DNA of 64,000 bases from positions 124,001 through 188,000 of the forward strand of contig NZ_JAEQNA010000009.1 of assembly GCF_016722895.1 (NCBI RefSeq). The letters are read 5' to 3'. The position numbers and the translations under genes were made by a program. Position 1 is the first letter of the stretch. Each line of letters begins with the position of its first letter. Below the pieces are notes generated by a model, which was not told the DNA's origin, made no database searches, and saw nothing but the letters and a program-made list of their open reading frames with translations. The DNA is from Ramlibacter aurantiacus. GTDB taxonomy: Bacteria; Pseudomonadota; Gammaproteobacteria; Burkholderiales; Burkholderiaceae_C. Of the stretch, positions 18,801 through 26,358 are shown one piece after another.

Positions 18801-19097
18801 GAGCAGCCGCCCGCGCCGCGCCTGCCCTTCATGCTGCGGCTCACGCGGTCGGACCGGGTGGTGCCGGTGGCGGCCGATCGCAGCGCCGCCGATGCGCTGA
18901 TCGAGGTCGGCATCCCGGTGGACATGAAGTGCTCGGACGGCATCTGCGGTGTGTGCGCCGTCGGCTTCGACGCGGCCGCTTCCTGCGAGGTCGACCATCG
19001 CGACTTCGTCTTGAGCAACAAGGAGCGCCAGGGCCGCATCGTCCTGTGCTGCTCGCGCGCCAAGGACGCCGACGGGGAGATCGCCATCGCGATGTGA
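15873..19097 (+). CDS. rdhA: Self-sufficient catabolic reductive dehalogenase with fused reductase
   Basis: The 1074-residue protein combines a corrinoid-dependent reductive dehalogenase (about residues 1-615) with a flavin reductase (about 750-980) and a C-terminal plant-type 2Fe-2S domain (about 990-1074). The two 4Fe-4S clusters are shown by Cys555, 558, 561 and 565 (CESCNKCARECP) and by Cys591, 604, 607 and 611 (CGRCMKTCPW). The FMN motif RAYSLAG is at 801, the nucleotide-binding GGIGVTPM at 868-875, and the 2Fe-2S cysteines at 1020, 1025, 1028 and 1059. There is no Tat signal, so it is cytoplasmic. The architecture matches BhbA/NpRdhA-type enzymes that dehalogenate aromatic compounds with NAD(P)H. 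The exact substrate cannot be read from sequence. Confidence 0.93.
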   Translation: MRIFSYRDRPVHLGPYPLERLTRQAAMPSLDGLPPMQPLSFQAEDPESLSHAMARYMAMFDLVRDGVVNPQPGEVPADRTDRANHLKAAGYYYDATMMAVAALPPQAILAQPIRNPRTVELASELERTQPKSFAAGMDMILADVLESARLQPGPVDHHGHAIVIAIEYPRDPAPGEPGTDWIVGTQAQRAALLGAQTAVLLSTYLRMLGFSARAHTATCSDVDLGKLAVAAGLAHEDGSNPYLGKRYGLAAVTTSLEMEADQPLAPASVQRRWDSHGPAWLLGKGTLKNAFNREAYAKREFRQGAYPFETLKRREEPTTFIDHERVPRFPKRADFFARALFGDLGKDVQENAKNAFYVMKSPIGACARRALGALLLLQFGEARGPVSPSTADPQRNADNLKAASYYLGMDAVGLCAIPEWAYYSHDAGGNPMPAYHRNAVNLLLDQGHETMEGCSGDDWISVAQSMRAYLRFSMLGGVIAEQVRRLGYSARVHSVVDGDVLQPPLLLLSGLGEVSRIGEVILNPFLGPRLKSGTVSTDLPMAFDKPIDFGLQRFCESCNKCARECPSGAITAGPKVMYNGYEIWKSDAEKCARYRINNSAGGMCGRCMKTCPWNLEGLFAESGVRWVAMHFPASAGLLARLDDALDRGTINPVKKWWWDIELDRASGRYVQAAKTNHRGLNKQLKLRHEDQTLAVYPADKMPPPYPVVHPVNREEGIERYRSLLTPEAYRQRLREGRTDGLAPAFRMPEGEPPVFPVVLKRREEMAEGLARYEFTAPDGAELPAFEAGAHIDVVIAPEYQRAYSLAGDPADRSRYVLGVLREPPDQGGRGGSALMHRAFKEGRRVFVSRPANHFPLQEEASVSLLFAGGIGVTPMLAMAHRLHALGKPFVFHYSAASRTTAGFLKDLAEAPWHDRVHYHFKDEGQRADLMALIPDYPAGAHLYTCGAARYMDGVFEAAAAHGWPEEALHREYFAVPEQPPAPRLPFMLRLTRSDRVVPVAADRSAADALIEVGIPVDMKCSDGICGVCAVGFDAAASCEVDHRDFVLSNKERQGRIVLCCSRAKDADGEIAIAM

Positions 19098-19169
19098 GCG
19101 GGCTTTTCCGGAGGGTGGGCGGACAGTCCGTGTGCTCGAATCACAACCCACCAGAACAAGGAGACATCC

Positions 19170-20144
19170 ATGAACCTGAACCGACGCCGGGCGATCGCCG
19201 GCATGCTCGCCGCACCCGTGCTGCCCCTGGCGCCGCTCGCCGCACGGGCCCAGGCATACCCCGAGCGGACGATCCGCATCGTCATCCCCTTCCCGGGCGG
19301 CTTCACCGACACGCTGGCGCGCATGGTCGGCCAGAAGATGTCCGAGAGCATGGGACAGCCCGTGGTGGTCGAACAAAAGCCCGGCGGCAGTGGCCAGATC
19401 GGCGCCGCCGAAGTGCTGCGGGCGCCGGCCGACGGCTACACCGTGTTCATGAACCACATCGGCACCGATGCGGTCAACCCGCACATCTTCCGCAAGCTCA
19501 GTTACGACCCGCAGAAGGACTTCATGCCGGTCGCCGAACTGGCCCGCACACCGAACCTGCTGGTGGTCAGTCCCGAGCTGCCGGTGCGTGACGTGGCCGG
19601 CCTGATCCAGCTGGCCAAGGCCCGGCCCGAACCGCTGTTCTTCGGCTCGCCCGGCAACGGCACCTCCGGCCACCTGGCCGGCGAGCTGTTCAAGAGCCGC
19701 TCGGGCCTTCGCCTGACGCATGTGCCCTACAAGGGCGCCACCGAGGTGGTGCAGGACCTGGCCACCGGCCGCGTGCACATGATGTTCGACACCCTCGCCC
19801 AGGGCGGGCAGCTGGCCCGCTCGGGCAAGGTGCGGGCGCTGGCGGTCACCAGCCGCGAACGGCACCCCAGCTTCCCCGACATTCCCACGCTCGCCGACTC
19901 CGGCTTCCCTGGCTGGGAGACCGGGCCGTGGTTCGGCATGGTGGTCAAGGCCGGCACCCCCGCCCCCGTGGTCGCCCGGCTGCAGCAGGAGGCCTCCAAG
20001 GCCGTGCGCGCCGTCGGCGACCGCTTGTTGTCGATGGGCGTGTTCCCGATCGGCAGCACGCCCGAGCAGTACGCCGCCATGATGCAGGGCGAGTCCCAGC
20101 GCTGGGGCAAGCTGGTGCAGGACATCGGCCTGAAGGTCGACTGA
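19170..20144 (+). CDS. Bug-family tripartite tricarboxylate transporter binding protein
   Basis: This 324-residue periplasmic solute-binding protein starts with a twin-arginine-like signal (NRRRAIAGMLAAPVLPLAPLAARA), cut before QAYPERTIRIVIPFPGG, the usual first strand of Bug proteins. Other family markers are KPGGSGQIGAAEV and HVPYKGATEVVQDL. Such receptors usually bind carboxylates, including aromatic acids. No TctA/TctB membrane genes are nearby, so it is an orphan receptor. AAGGAGACA precedes the ATG. Its position 72 bases after rdhA suggests it captures the halogenated acid that the dehalogenase uses, as proposed for the receptor next to BhbA; this is inference. Confidence 0.9.
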   Translation: MNLNRRRAIAGMLAAPVLPLAPLAARAQAYPERTIRIVIPFPGGFTDTLARMVGQKMSESMGQPVVVEQKPGGSGQIGAAEVLRAPADGYTVFMNHIGTDAVNPHIFRKLSYDPQKDFMPVAELARTPNLLVVSPELPVRDVAGLIQLAKARPEPLFFGSPGNGTSGHLAGELFKSRSGLRLTHVPYKGATEVVQDLATGRVHMMFDTLAQGGQLARSGKVRALAVTSRERHPSFPDIPTLADSGFPGWETGPWFGMVVKAGTPAPVVARLQQEASKAVRAVGDRLLSMGVFPIGSTPEQYAAMMQGESQRWGKLVQDIGLKVD

Positions 20145-20163
20145 TCGGCGCGGTTCCGCTGGC

Positions 20164-21078
20164 GTGACGCTGCAGCAGCTTCGCACCCTCATCGCCATCG
20201 TCCGCTTCGGCAGCCTGCGCGGCGCCGCGCGCGAACTGGGGGTGTCGCAGGCCGGGCTCACCACCAGCCTGCAATCGCTGGAGGAAAGCCTGCAGGCCCG
20301 GCTGGTCGAGCGCACGCCGCAGGGTGTGTGCCTGACGGAGGTCGGGCGCCAGGTGTACGAGCGCGCCGTGCTGATCGAAAGGCAGGCGGCCCAGCTCGTG
20401 CAGGAGGCCGAGCAGGCACGTGACAGCGCCATCGCCACCCTGTCGGTGGGCCTGGGGCCGACACCCACGGCCTTGCTGCTGCACCGGGTCGTCCCCGACT
20501 TCCATGCGCGATTCCCGCAGGTGCGCCTGAAGTTGCAGGGCGGCGTCTACGAGGCCATGGAGTCGGCGCTGGAGCAGGGCGCGATCGAGCTGGCGGTGAC
20601 CGCCATCCCGGCGGAGGGGCTGGGGGCCGGACTGGTCGGCGTGCCGCTCTACCGCAGCGACCTGGTGGTGATCGCGCGCGAGGGCCATCCGCTGCTGGCG
20701 GCGCGTTCCATCCAGCAGCTGGTCGGCGCCGAGTGGGTGCTGATGGGCGCCCCCGGCCGGCCCGGCGGCAGCATCGGCCGCTACCACGCCGACCAGGGGC
20801 TGGCGGCCCCCCGCATCGCGGCCACCTGCGATTCGCTGACCCAGCTGGCGGCGCTGGTACGAGGCACCGATTGGCTCGCGATGGTGCCCGCCGTGCTGAT
20901 GCACGGCAGCCTGCTCGGCGCGGGTCTCAAGGTTTTGCGGTTGCGCGAGGCGTCACCGCGCTACGACATCTGCGTCGTGCACCGGCGCGAGCCGCCGCTC
21001 TCAGCGATCGCCCAAGCCTTCGCGGCCATGTGCCAGTCGTGCGCGCGGGCCCTCTCGCTGTCCAGCCGCGTGCCCTGA
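20164..21078 (+). CDS. LysR-type transcriptional regulator
   Basis: The 304-residue protein starts at a GTG and has the LysR winged HTH at about residues 1-60 (TLQQLRTLIAIVRFGSLRGAARELGVSQAGLTTSLQSLEE) and a periplasmic-binding-fold effector domain after residue 90. LysR proteins are activators or repressors responding to small, often aromatic, ligands. It lies 19 bases after the Bug gene in the same direction and could be co-transcribed with rdhA, so any control site is more likely upstream of 15590 than in a divergent spacer. Its ligand is unknown; the halogenated substrate or its product is a reasonable guess. Confidence 0.93.
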   Translation: MTLQQLRTLIAIVRFGSLRGAARELGVSQAGLTTSLQSLEESLQARLVERTPQGVCLTEVGRQVYERAVLIERQAAQLVQEAEQARDSAIATLSVGLGPTPTALLLHRVVPDFHARFPQVRLKLQGGVYEAMESALEQGAIELAVTAIPAEGLGAGLVGVPLYRSDLVVIAREGHPLLAARSIQQLVGAEWVLMGAPGRPGGSIGRYHADQGLAAPRIAATCDSLTQLAALVRGTDWLAMVPAVLMHGSLLGAGLKVLRLREASPRYDICVVHRREPPLSAIAQAFAAMCQSCARALSLSSRVP

Positions 21079-21124
21079 GCACCCTGCACGCGGCGCGGGG
21101 GCTGCGGCCTATGATGGAACGGCC

Positions 21125-21937
21125 ATGGACACCACCGCCGAGTTCACCGTCTATCACATCCCGGTCTGCCCCTTCTCGCAGCGCCTCGAGATCCTGCTCG
21201 CGCTCAAGGAAGCGCGCTCGAAAGTGCGCTTCGAGGTGGTCGACATCACCCAGCCCCGGCCGCCTGAGCTGCTGGCCAAGTCGCGCGGCAGCACGGCGCT
21301 CCCCATCATGGAGCTGCCCGGCGGGCGCATCCTCAAGGAAAGCCTGGTGCTGATGCAGTTCATCGAGGACCTCTGGCCCGACCCTGCGGTGGCCCAGCGC
21401 GACCCCTACCGCCGCGCCGTCGAGAACATGCTCGTGCGCCTCGAGGGCGACTTCGCCAACGCCGGCTACGCCTTCGTCATGAACCAGGACCCGCAGCGCC
21501 GCGAGCCGTTGCGCCAGCGCATGCTGGAGCAGTTCGCGCGGATCGACGAGTTCCTGGTGGCGCAGGCCCCGCGGACCACCTACCTGTTCGAAAACTTCGG
21601 CTGGGCCGAGGCCGTGTTCACGCCCCTGTTCATGCGCTTCTGGTTCCTCGAGTACTACGAGGAGTTCGACCTGCCGGCCGACGCCCGCTTCGACCGCGTG
21701 CGCGACTGGCGCGAGGCCTGCCTGCGGCATCCGGCGGCGCAACAGGTCAGCCGCGAGGAAATCATCAAGCTCTACTACGACTACGCCAAGGGCGCGGGCA
21801 ACGGTGCGTTGCTGCCCGGGCGGGAGCGTTCATCGTTCGTCTTCGAGCCGCACTGGAGCGATCGTCCCTGGCCGCCGCGCGACAAGTGGAGCCGCAGCGC
21901 CAGCGACGCCGAACTCGGCCTGTCCCTCAGCGATTGA
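21125..21937 (+). CDS. Glutathione S-transferase family protein
   Basis: The 270-residue protein has an N-terminal thioredoxin-like GST domain (about residues 1-85) with YHIPVCPFSQRLEILLALKEA, where Cys15 occupies the active-site position, as in omega-type and some dehalogenating GSTs. GSTALPIMELPGGRILKES holds the glutathione cis-Pro and ES motif. The C-terminal half is the helical domain; a 40-residue tail after it is rich in charged and aromatic residues. It comes 46 bases after the LysR gene on the same strand, so it may belong to the dehalogenase unit, acting on reactive intermediates. The 3' end overlaps the convergent 5'-nucleotidase by 11 bases. Confidence 0.85.
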   Translation: MDTTAEFTVYHIPVCPFSQRLEILLALKEARSKVRFEVVDITQPRPPELLAKSRGSTALPIMELPGGRILKESLVLMQFIEDLWPDPAVAQRDPYRRAVENMLVRLEGDFANAGYAFVMNQDPQRREPLRQRMLEQFARIDEFLVAQAPRTTYLFENFGWAEAVFTPLFMRFWFLEYYEEFDLPADARFDRVRDWREACLRHPAAQQVSREEIIKLYYDYAKGAGNGALLPGRERSSFVFEPHWSDRPWPPRDKWSRSASDAELGLSLSD

Positions 21938-22823
21938 CGATGCCCGCCGCCACGTGGCCCGCGGGCACGTGGCGGGCCGCGTGCATCACATGGCCGGTCT
22001 GGTCGTCGAAGAAGAAGTCGGGCTCGAACTCGCGCAGGAACTCGCCCTTGGGCAGGCCGCCCAGGAACATGGCCTCGTCCACCTGGATCCGCCAGTTCAT
22101 CAGGGTACGGATCGCCCGCTCGTGCGCGGGTGCGCTGCGGGCCGTGACCAGCGCCGTGCGGATCTTCATGGCCGGCGTGCCGGCCAGCTGCAGCCGGTGC
22201 AGCGCCACCAGGAGGGGCTTGAACGGGCCTTCCGGCAGGGGCTGCGTCGCCTTGCTCAGTTCGTGCTGCTGGAAGGCGTCGAGCCCCTGCGACTGGAACA
22301 CCTGCTCGGCCTCGTCCGAGAACAGCACGGCGTCGCCGTCGAAAGCGATGCGGACCTCGTCCGGGTAGTTGTTGCCGGCCAGCACCGATTCGGTGAGCAC
22401 CCGCGCCGCCGGGAAGCCGGCATTCAGCGCCTCGCGCACGTCCTCGGCATTGGCCGAGAGGAACAGGTGCGCGCCCAGGGGCCGCAGGTAGCGGAAGGGC
22501 GGTCGTCCCTGCGTGAACACCCCGCGCTCGAGCTTGATCTGGTTGGCGTGGCCCGAGCGGAAGATGCGCATGCCCGACACCGGGTCGTTGCGTGACAGGA
22601 TCACCACCGCCACCCGCTGCGCCCCCGCATCGTTGAAGGCCAGCAGCTTCTTGATCAATGAAAACGCGATGCCCGGGCGCGCCGGCAGCTCCAGTCGCTG
22701 CAGCTGCAGCGCCATGTAGGCACCGGGGTCGCCGCTCTCGAAGATGCGGTTCTCCTCCTCGAAGTCGAACAGCGCACGCGACGAGATCGCCACCACCAGC
22801 TTGTCCTGCAGGCTCGCTCCCAT
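21927..22823 (-). CDS. Cytosolic 5'-nucleotidase (cN-I-like)
   Basis: The 298-residue protein matches the 5'-nucleotidase family related to cytosolic cN-I, which removes phosphate from nucleoside monophosphates. Markers are VVAISSRALFDFEEEN at the start, VVILSRNDPVSGMRIF in the middle, and the C-terminal IRIAFDGDAVLFSDEAE motif (haloacid-dehalogenase-like acid cluster) and FLGGLPKGEFLREF. The ATG at 22823 overlaps the gspF stop (TGATG), so it is coupled to gspF. An ATG four codons earlier is also in frame. Why a nucleotidase is joined to a secretion gene is not clear. Confidence 0.85.
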   Translation of the reverse strand: MGASLQDKLVVAISSRALFDFEEENRIFESGDPGAYMALQLQRLELPARPGIAFSLIKKLLAFNDAGAQRVAVVILSRNDPVSGMRIFRSGHANQIKLERGVFTQGRPPFRYLRPLGAHLFLSANAEDVREALNAGFPAARVLTESVLAGNNYPDEVRIAFDGDAVLFSDEAEQVFQSQGLDAFQQHELSKATQPLPEGPFKPLLVALHRLQLAGTPAMKIRTALVTARSAPAHERAIRTLMNWRIQVDEAMFLGGLPKGEFLREFEPDFFFDDQTGHVMHAARHVPAGHVAAGIVNR

Positions 22824-24046
22824 CACCGAACCCACTGGTTCAACTGGATGATGGGCATCAGCACCGCCAGCACGATCAGCATGACCACCAGGCCCATGCC
22901 CACGATCAGCAGCGGCTCCAGGATGGTCGCCATCTGCATCGCGCGGCGCTGCACCTCGGTGCCCAGCTGCACGGCAGCGCGCTGCAGCATCACCGGCAGC
23001 TGGCCGGTCTGTTCGCCCAGGCGGGCGAACATGGACAACAGACCCGGGAAGCGCTTCTTCTGCGCCAGGGCCGAGGCCAGCGGCGCGCCTTCACGCACCA
23101 GCACCAGGGCGTCCATCGCATCGGCCCGCATGGCCCGGTTGTTGAGCGTCTCGCCGGCTGCCTGCAGGGCCTTCAGGATGGGCACGCCCGCGCCGGCCAG
23201 CATGGCCAGGGTGCTGGCGAAGCGCGCGGCGTTGTAGCCTCGTGCCAGGCGCCCGACCAGCGGCAGCGTGAGCCAGCTGGCGTCGAAGCGTTCGCGAAAG
23301 CCGGGGTTGCGCAGCGCCAGCCGCAGCGCCACTGCAGCGGCCACCAGGATCCCGAGCATCAGCCAGCCATATTCACGCACCCCGGCGCTCACGCTCAGCA
23401 TGGCCGAGGTGAGGAAGGGCAGCGCGCGCTTGGTGCCGGCGAACACGTTGGCGACCTGCGGCACCACGTAGCTCACCAGGAAGATCACGATCACGATGGC
23501 CACCAGCGTGACGATGGCCGGGTACAGCGCCGCGCCGATCAACTTCGCCTTGAGGGCCTGGCGGTTTTCCAGGTCGTCGGCCAGCCGTTCCAGCACCGTG
23601 CCGAGCTGGCCGCTCTGCTCGCCGGCGCCGACCACCGCCACGTACACGTCGGAGAACTCGCGCGGAAACTGCGCGAGCGCCTTGCCGAAGGGCGAACCGG
23701 CATTGACCTCGGCCCGCAGCGCCGCCACCAGGCCACGCATGCGCTCGTCGTCGGCCTCGTCGGCCAGGGCGGTGAGGGCGCGCTCGATGGTCAGGCCGGA
23801 GGACACCAGTCCGGCCAGCTGCCGCGTCCAGACGGTGAGGGTGGTGGCGGTGAACACCGGTCGCGTCATCCAGCGCGCGGCCAGGCCGGCGCGGGGGTCG
23901 TTGCCGCCCTGTACCGGCGTCACCTGGATCGGCACCAGCGCCTGCGCCCGCAGCAGGCTGCGCGCGGCCTTCACGGTGTCGGCCTCCATCACGCCTTTGC
24001 GGGTCGCGCCCTGGCTGTCGAGGGCTTCGAAGGAATAGGCAGGCAT
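22823..24046 (-). CDS. gspF: Type II secretion inner-membrane platform protein GspF
   Basis: GspF is the polytopic inner-membrane platform protein that works with the ATPase GspE in type II secretion. The 407-residue length is standard. It has the N-terminal YSFEALDSQGATRKGVMEAD segment, two copies of the GspF/PilC domain (about residues 70-195 and 275-395), each followed by a hydrophobic helix, and a terminal helix (LLIVGMGLVVMLIVLAVLMPIIQLNQW). The sequence is closer to GspF than to the pilus homologue PilC. It is separated by over 20 kb from the gspGHIJ run in this window and is translationally coupled to a 5'-nucleotidase. Confidence 0.94.
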   Translation of the reverse strand: MPAYSFEALDSQGATRKGVMEADTVKAARSLLRAQALVPIQVTPVQGGNDPRAGLAARWMTRPVFTATTLTVWTRQLAGLVSSGLTIERALTALADEADDERMRGLVAALRAEVNAGSPFGKALAQFPREFSDVYVAVVGAGEQSGQLGTVLERLADDLENRQALKAKLIGAALYPAIVTLVAIVIVIFLVSYVVPQVANVFAGTKRALPFLTSAMLSVSAGVREYGWLMLGILVAAAVALRLALRNPGFRERFDASWLTLPLVGRLARGYNAARFASTLAMLAGAGVPILKALQAAGETLNNRAMRADAMDALVLVREGAPLASALAQKKRFPGLLSMFARLGEQTGQLPVMLQRAAVQLGTEVQRRAMQMATILEPLLIVGMGLVVMLIVLAVLMPIIQLNQWVR

Positions 24047-24111
24047 GGGGGAATTATCCAGGGGTCGAGGGTTCGGGGGCTGGGGCTTCTAACCCCCCCC
24101 CAACTCAGCCC

Positions 24112-25725
24112 CTAGACGTCCTGCCGCAGCTTGAACCGTTGCAACTTCCCCGTCTCGGTGCGCGGCAGGCTGGCGACGAAATCGATCTCGCGCGGGTACT
24201 TGTACGGGGCGATGCTGGCCTTCACGTGGTCCTGCAGGGCCTTGACCAGGGCCGCGTCACCGACGTGGCCGGCGCGCAGCACGCAGAAGGCCTTGACGAC
24301 CATGCCGCGCTCGTCGTCGGGCTTGCCGATCACGCCGCATTCGGCCACGGCGGGATGCCGCAGCAGCACGTCCTCGACCTCGGGGCCGGCGATGTTGTAG
24401 CCGGCGCTGATGATCATGTCGTCGGCCCGGGCCTGGTAGAAGAAGTAGCCGTCGGCGTCCTGCATGAAGGCATCGCCGGGATAGTTCCAGCCCTGCTTCA
24501 CGTAGTTGGCCTGGCGGGGATCGTCGAGGTAGCGGCAGCCGGTGGGGCCAATCACCGCCAGCTTGCCGACCTCGCCGCGCGGCAGCTCGCGGCCCTCATC
24601 GTCCACCACCTTGGCCTGGTAGCCGGGCACCACCTGTCCGATGGCGCCGCGCCGCACCTGCTCGGGCGCCGAAGAAATGAAGATGTGGAACATCTCGGTG
24701 GCGCCGATGCCGTCGGTCATCTCGATGCCGCTGGCCTCCTTCCATAACTGCCGGGTGGCGTCGGGCAGCCCTTCGCCCGCACTGACGCAGATGCGCAGCC
24801 GGCCTACGCCGTGCTCGCGCGCGAACGGAGCCATCTGCCGGTAGAAGGTGGGGGCCGTGTAGCAGATGGTGGCCCCCACCTCGCCGATCTGCCGCACCAT
24901 GTTTTCGGGCGTGTAGGGCCCTTGCGGGAAGTACACCGAGGCGCCGGCCCACATCGGGAAGACCAGCAGCCCACCCAGCCCGAAGGTGAAGGCCAGCGGG
25001 GGCGAGCCGATCACGATGTCGTCGGGGGTGGCGCGCAGCACGTGCCGGGGCCAGCATTCGCACGCGGCCAGCACGTCGCGGTGCGAATGCGCCGCGGCTT
25101 TCGGCTGGCCGGTGGTGCCGGAGGTGAAGGCCAGCAGGGCGATGTCGTCGGCATCGGTCGGGCAGGCGGTGAAGCCTCCTGGCTTTGCGGCCGCACGCAC
25201 GGCGAGCGAGCCCGGCTCGGTGGGCGCGTTGAAGGAAACCACCGTCTGCAGCATGGGCCGCGTGCGACGCGCTTCCTCCAGTTCGTCCAGCAGGTGGATG
25301 TCGCACAAGGCCGCGCAGGGCTGGGCCTTGTCGATGATGTCTCCAAGCTCGCGTGCACGCAGCAGCGGCATGGTCGCCACGGCCACCAGCCCGGCCTTCA
25401 CCACGGCCAGCCACGCCAGGGCCATCCCGATCGAGTTGCCGCCGCGCAGCAGCACGCGATTGCCAGGCGCCAGGCCGAGGTCTTCGACCAGCACCCGGGC
25501 GATGCGGTCGACACGCTCGCGCACCTCGCCATAGCTCAGCACGATGCGCGGCGAGCGCAGCAGCGGCCGGTCGGCGAAACCCTTGGCCGCGGCCTTGTCC
25601 AGCAACTCCTCCACCAGGTTGAGGCGCGGCGGGAAGGCCAGTTCGGGCGCATCGTAGAGACGCTGCGGACACTGCCCGGGCGGCGGCAGGCGGTCGTGGA
25701 CGAAGCGGTCGGTGTGGGCAGTCAT
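24112..25725 (-). CDS. Aryl-CoA ligase, 2-aminobenzoate-CoA ligase type
   Basis: The 537-residue enzyme is an AMP-forming acyl/aryl-CoA synthetase. The ATP loop is TSGTTGQPKA at 201-210, the adenine-binding YTAPTF and DGIGATEMFHIF are present, the hinge is ARADDMIISAGYNIAGPEVED, and the C-terminal catalytic lysine is in TETGKLQR. It is similar to 2-aminobenzoate-CoA ligases and benzoate-CoA ligases, which activate aromatic acids for degradation. Its stop region and a 65-base spacer precede gspF, and a MarR regulator lies 19 bases upstream. No downstream mono-oxygenase or ring-cleavage gene is nearby, so the pathway partner is elsewhere. Substrate assignment is inference. Confidence 0.82.
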   Translation of the reverse strand: MTAHTDRFVHDRLPPPGQCPQRLYDAPELAFPPRLNLVEELLDKAAAKGFADRPLLRSPRIVLSYGEVRERVDRIARVLVEDLGLAPGNRVLLRGGNSIGMALAWLAVVKAGLVAVATMPLLRARELGDIIDKAQPCAALCDIHLLDELEEARRTRPMLQTVVSFNAPTEPGSLAVRAAAKPGGFTACPTDADDIALLAFTSGTTGQPKAAAHSHRDVLAACECWPRHVLRATPDDIVIGSPPLAFTFGLGGLLVFPMWAGASVYFPQGPYTPENMVRQIGEVGATICYTAPTFYRQMAPFAREHGVGRLRICVSAGEGLPDATRQLWKEASGIEMTDGIGATEMFHIFISSAPEQVRRGAIGQVVPGYQAKVVDDEGRELPRGEVGKLAVIGPTGCRYLDDPRQANYVKQGWNYPGDAFMQDADGYFFYQARADDMIISAGYNIAGPEVEDVLLRHPAVAECGVIGKPDDERGMVVKAFCVLRAGHVGDAALVKALQDHVKASIAPYKYPREIDFVASLPRTETGKLQRFKLRQDV

Positions 25726-25744
25726 CGGCGGGTCTCCCTATCGG

Positions 25745-26224
25745 TCAGGCCTGCGGCGCGTCGAGTGCGGCGCGCGCGTCGTCCTTCACTTTGCCAAGCA
25801 GGCGGTACAGCGTGGCGATTTCCTTGTCGCTCAAACTGGCAAAAGCCGAGACGATCCAGCTTTCGTGCTCGCGCGCCATCTCGTGGAACAGCTTGCGTCC
25901 TCGCGGCGTGAGGCGCACCCGCCAGGCGCGCCGATCGCCGGCCACGTCCACCCGATCCACCAGGCCTTCGGCGGCAAGCTGGTCGGTGATGCCGGTCACG
26001 TTGCCTCCGGTGACCATCATGCGGCGCGACAACTCGTTCATCTTCAGGCCCTCGGGGGCACGTTCGAGCTGCGCCATGAGATCGAACCGGGGCAGGGTCG
26101 TCGCGAACTGTTCGCGCAAGCGCGAACGCACGTCCTTTTCGACCAGCTGGGTGCAGGTCAGCAGCCGTAGCCACAGGCGCAAGGCCTCGGGATGTTCGCT
26201 GTGCGCGCGCGCTTCCATGTCCAT
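25745..26224 (-). CDS. MarR family regulator
   Basis: The 159-residue protein has the MarR winged HTH at about residues 55-115 (LKMNELSRRMMVTGGNVTGITDQLAAEGLVDRVDVAGDRRAWRVRLTPRGRKL). It lies just upstream of the aryl-CoA ligase on the same strand, so it probably controls that gene and itself, responding to the aromatic acid or its CoA thioester as in other MarR regulators of aromatic catabolism. An inverted repeat fits an operator 20 to 45 bases before its start codon. Confidence 0.93.
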   Translation of the reverse strand: MDMEARAHSEHPEALRLWLRLLTCTQLVEKDVRSRLREQFATTLPRFDLMAQLERAPEGLKMNELSRRMMVTGGNVTGITDQLAAEGLVDRVDVAGDRRAWRVRLTPRGRKLFHEMAREHESWIVSAFASLSDKEIATLYRLLGKVKDDARAALDAPQA

Positions 26225-26245
26225 GCGCAGTCCTCAAAATGCCTG

Positions 26246-26268
26246 AATTGTTGAAGTCTAAACAAATT
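26246..26268 (-). promoter_or_regulatory. Possible MarR operator
   Basis: The inverted repeat TTGTT, eight bases, AACAA (26248-26252 and 26261-26265) is AT-rich in a GC-rich setting and sits in the 5' region of the MarR gene. This is the usual place and type of a MarR autoregulatory site. No binding data are implied. Confidence 0.5.
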
Positions 26269-26358
26269 TGACCCGAACAGTCGATCCGTTGCGAATGGGC
26301 GGCCGTCCTACAGCCGAGCCATTGACGGTGCACCAGACGCGTGGCAAGAATCGGCTTC

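Noticed and set aside
15708..20468. A 1586-codon open frame on the minus strand antisense to the dehalogenase and Bug genes
   Set aside because: It has low-complexity His/Gly/Arg composition and no domain, and its length is explained by the GC-rich third codon positions of the genuine genes on the other strand.
24093..24101. A C9 tract upstream of gspF that could vary in length
   Set aside because: It lies between genes, not in a reading frame or clear promoter spacer. A similar C9 at 58570-58578 is also intergenic, so phase variation is not supported.
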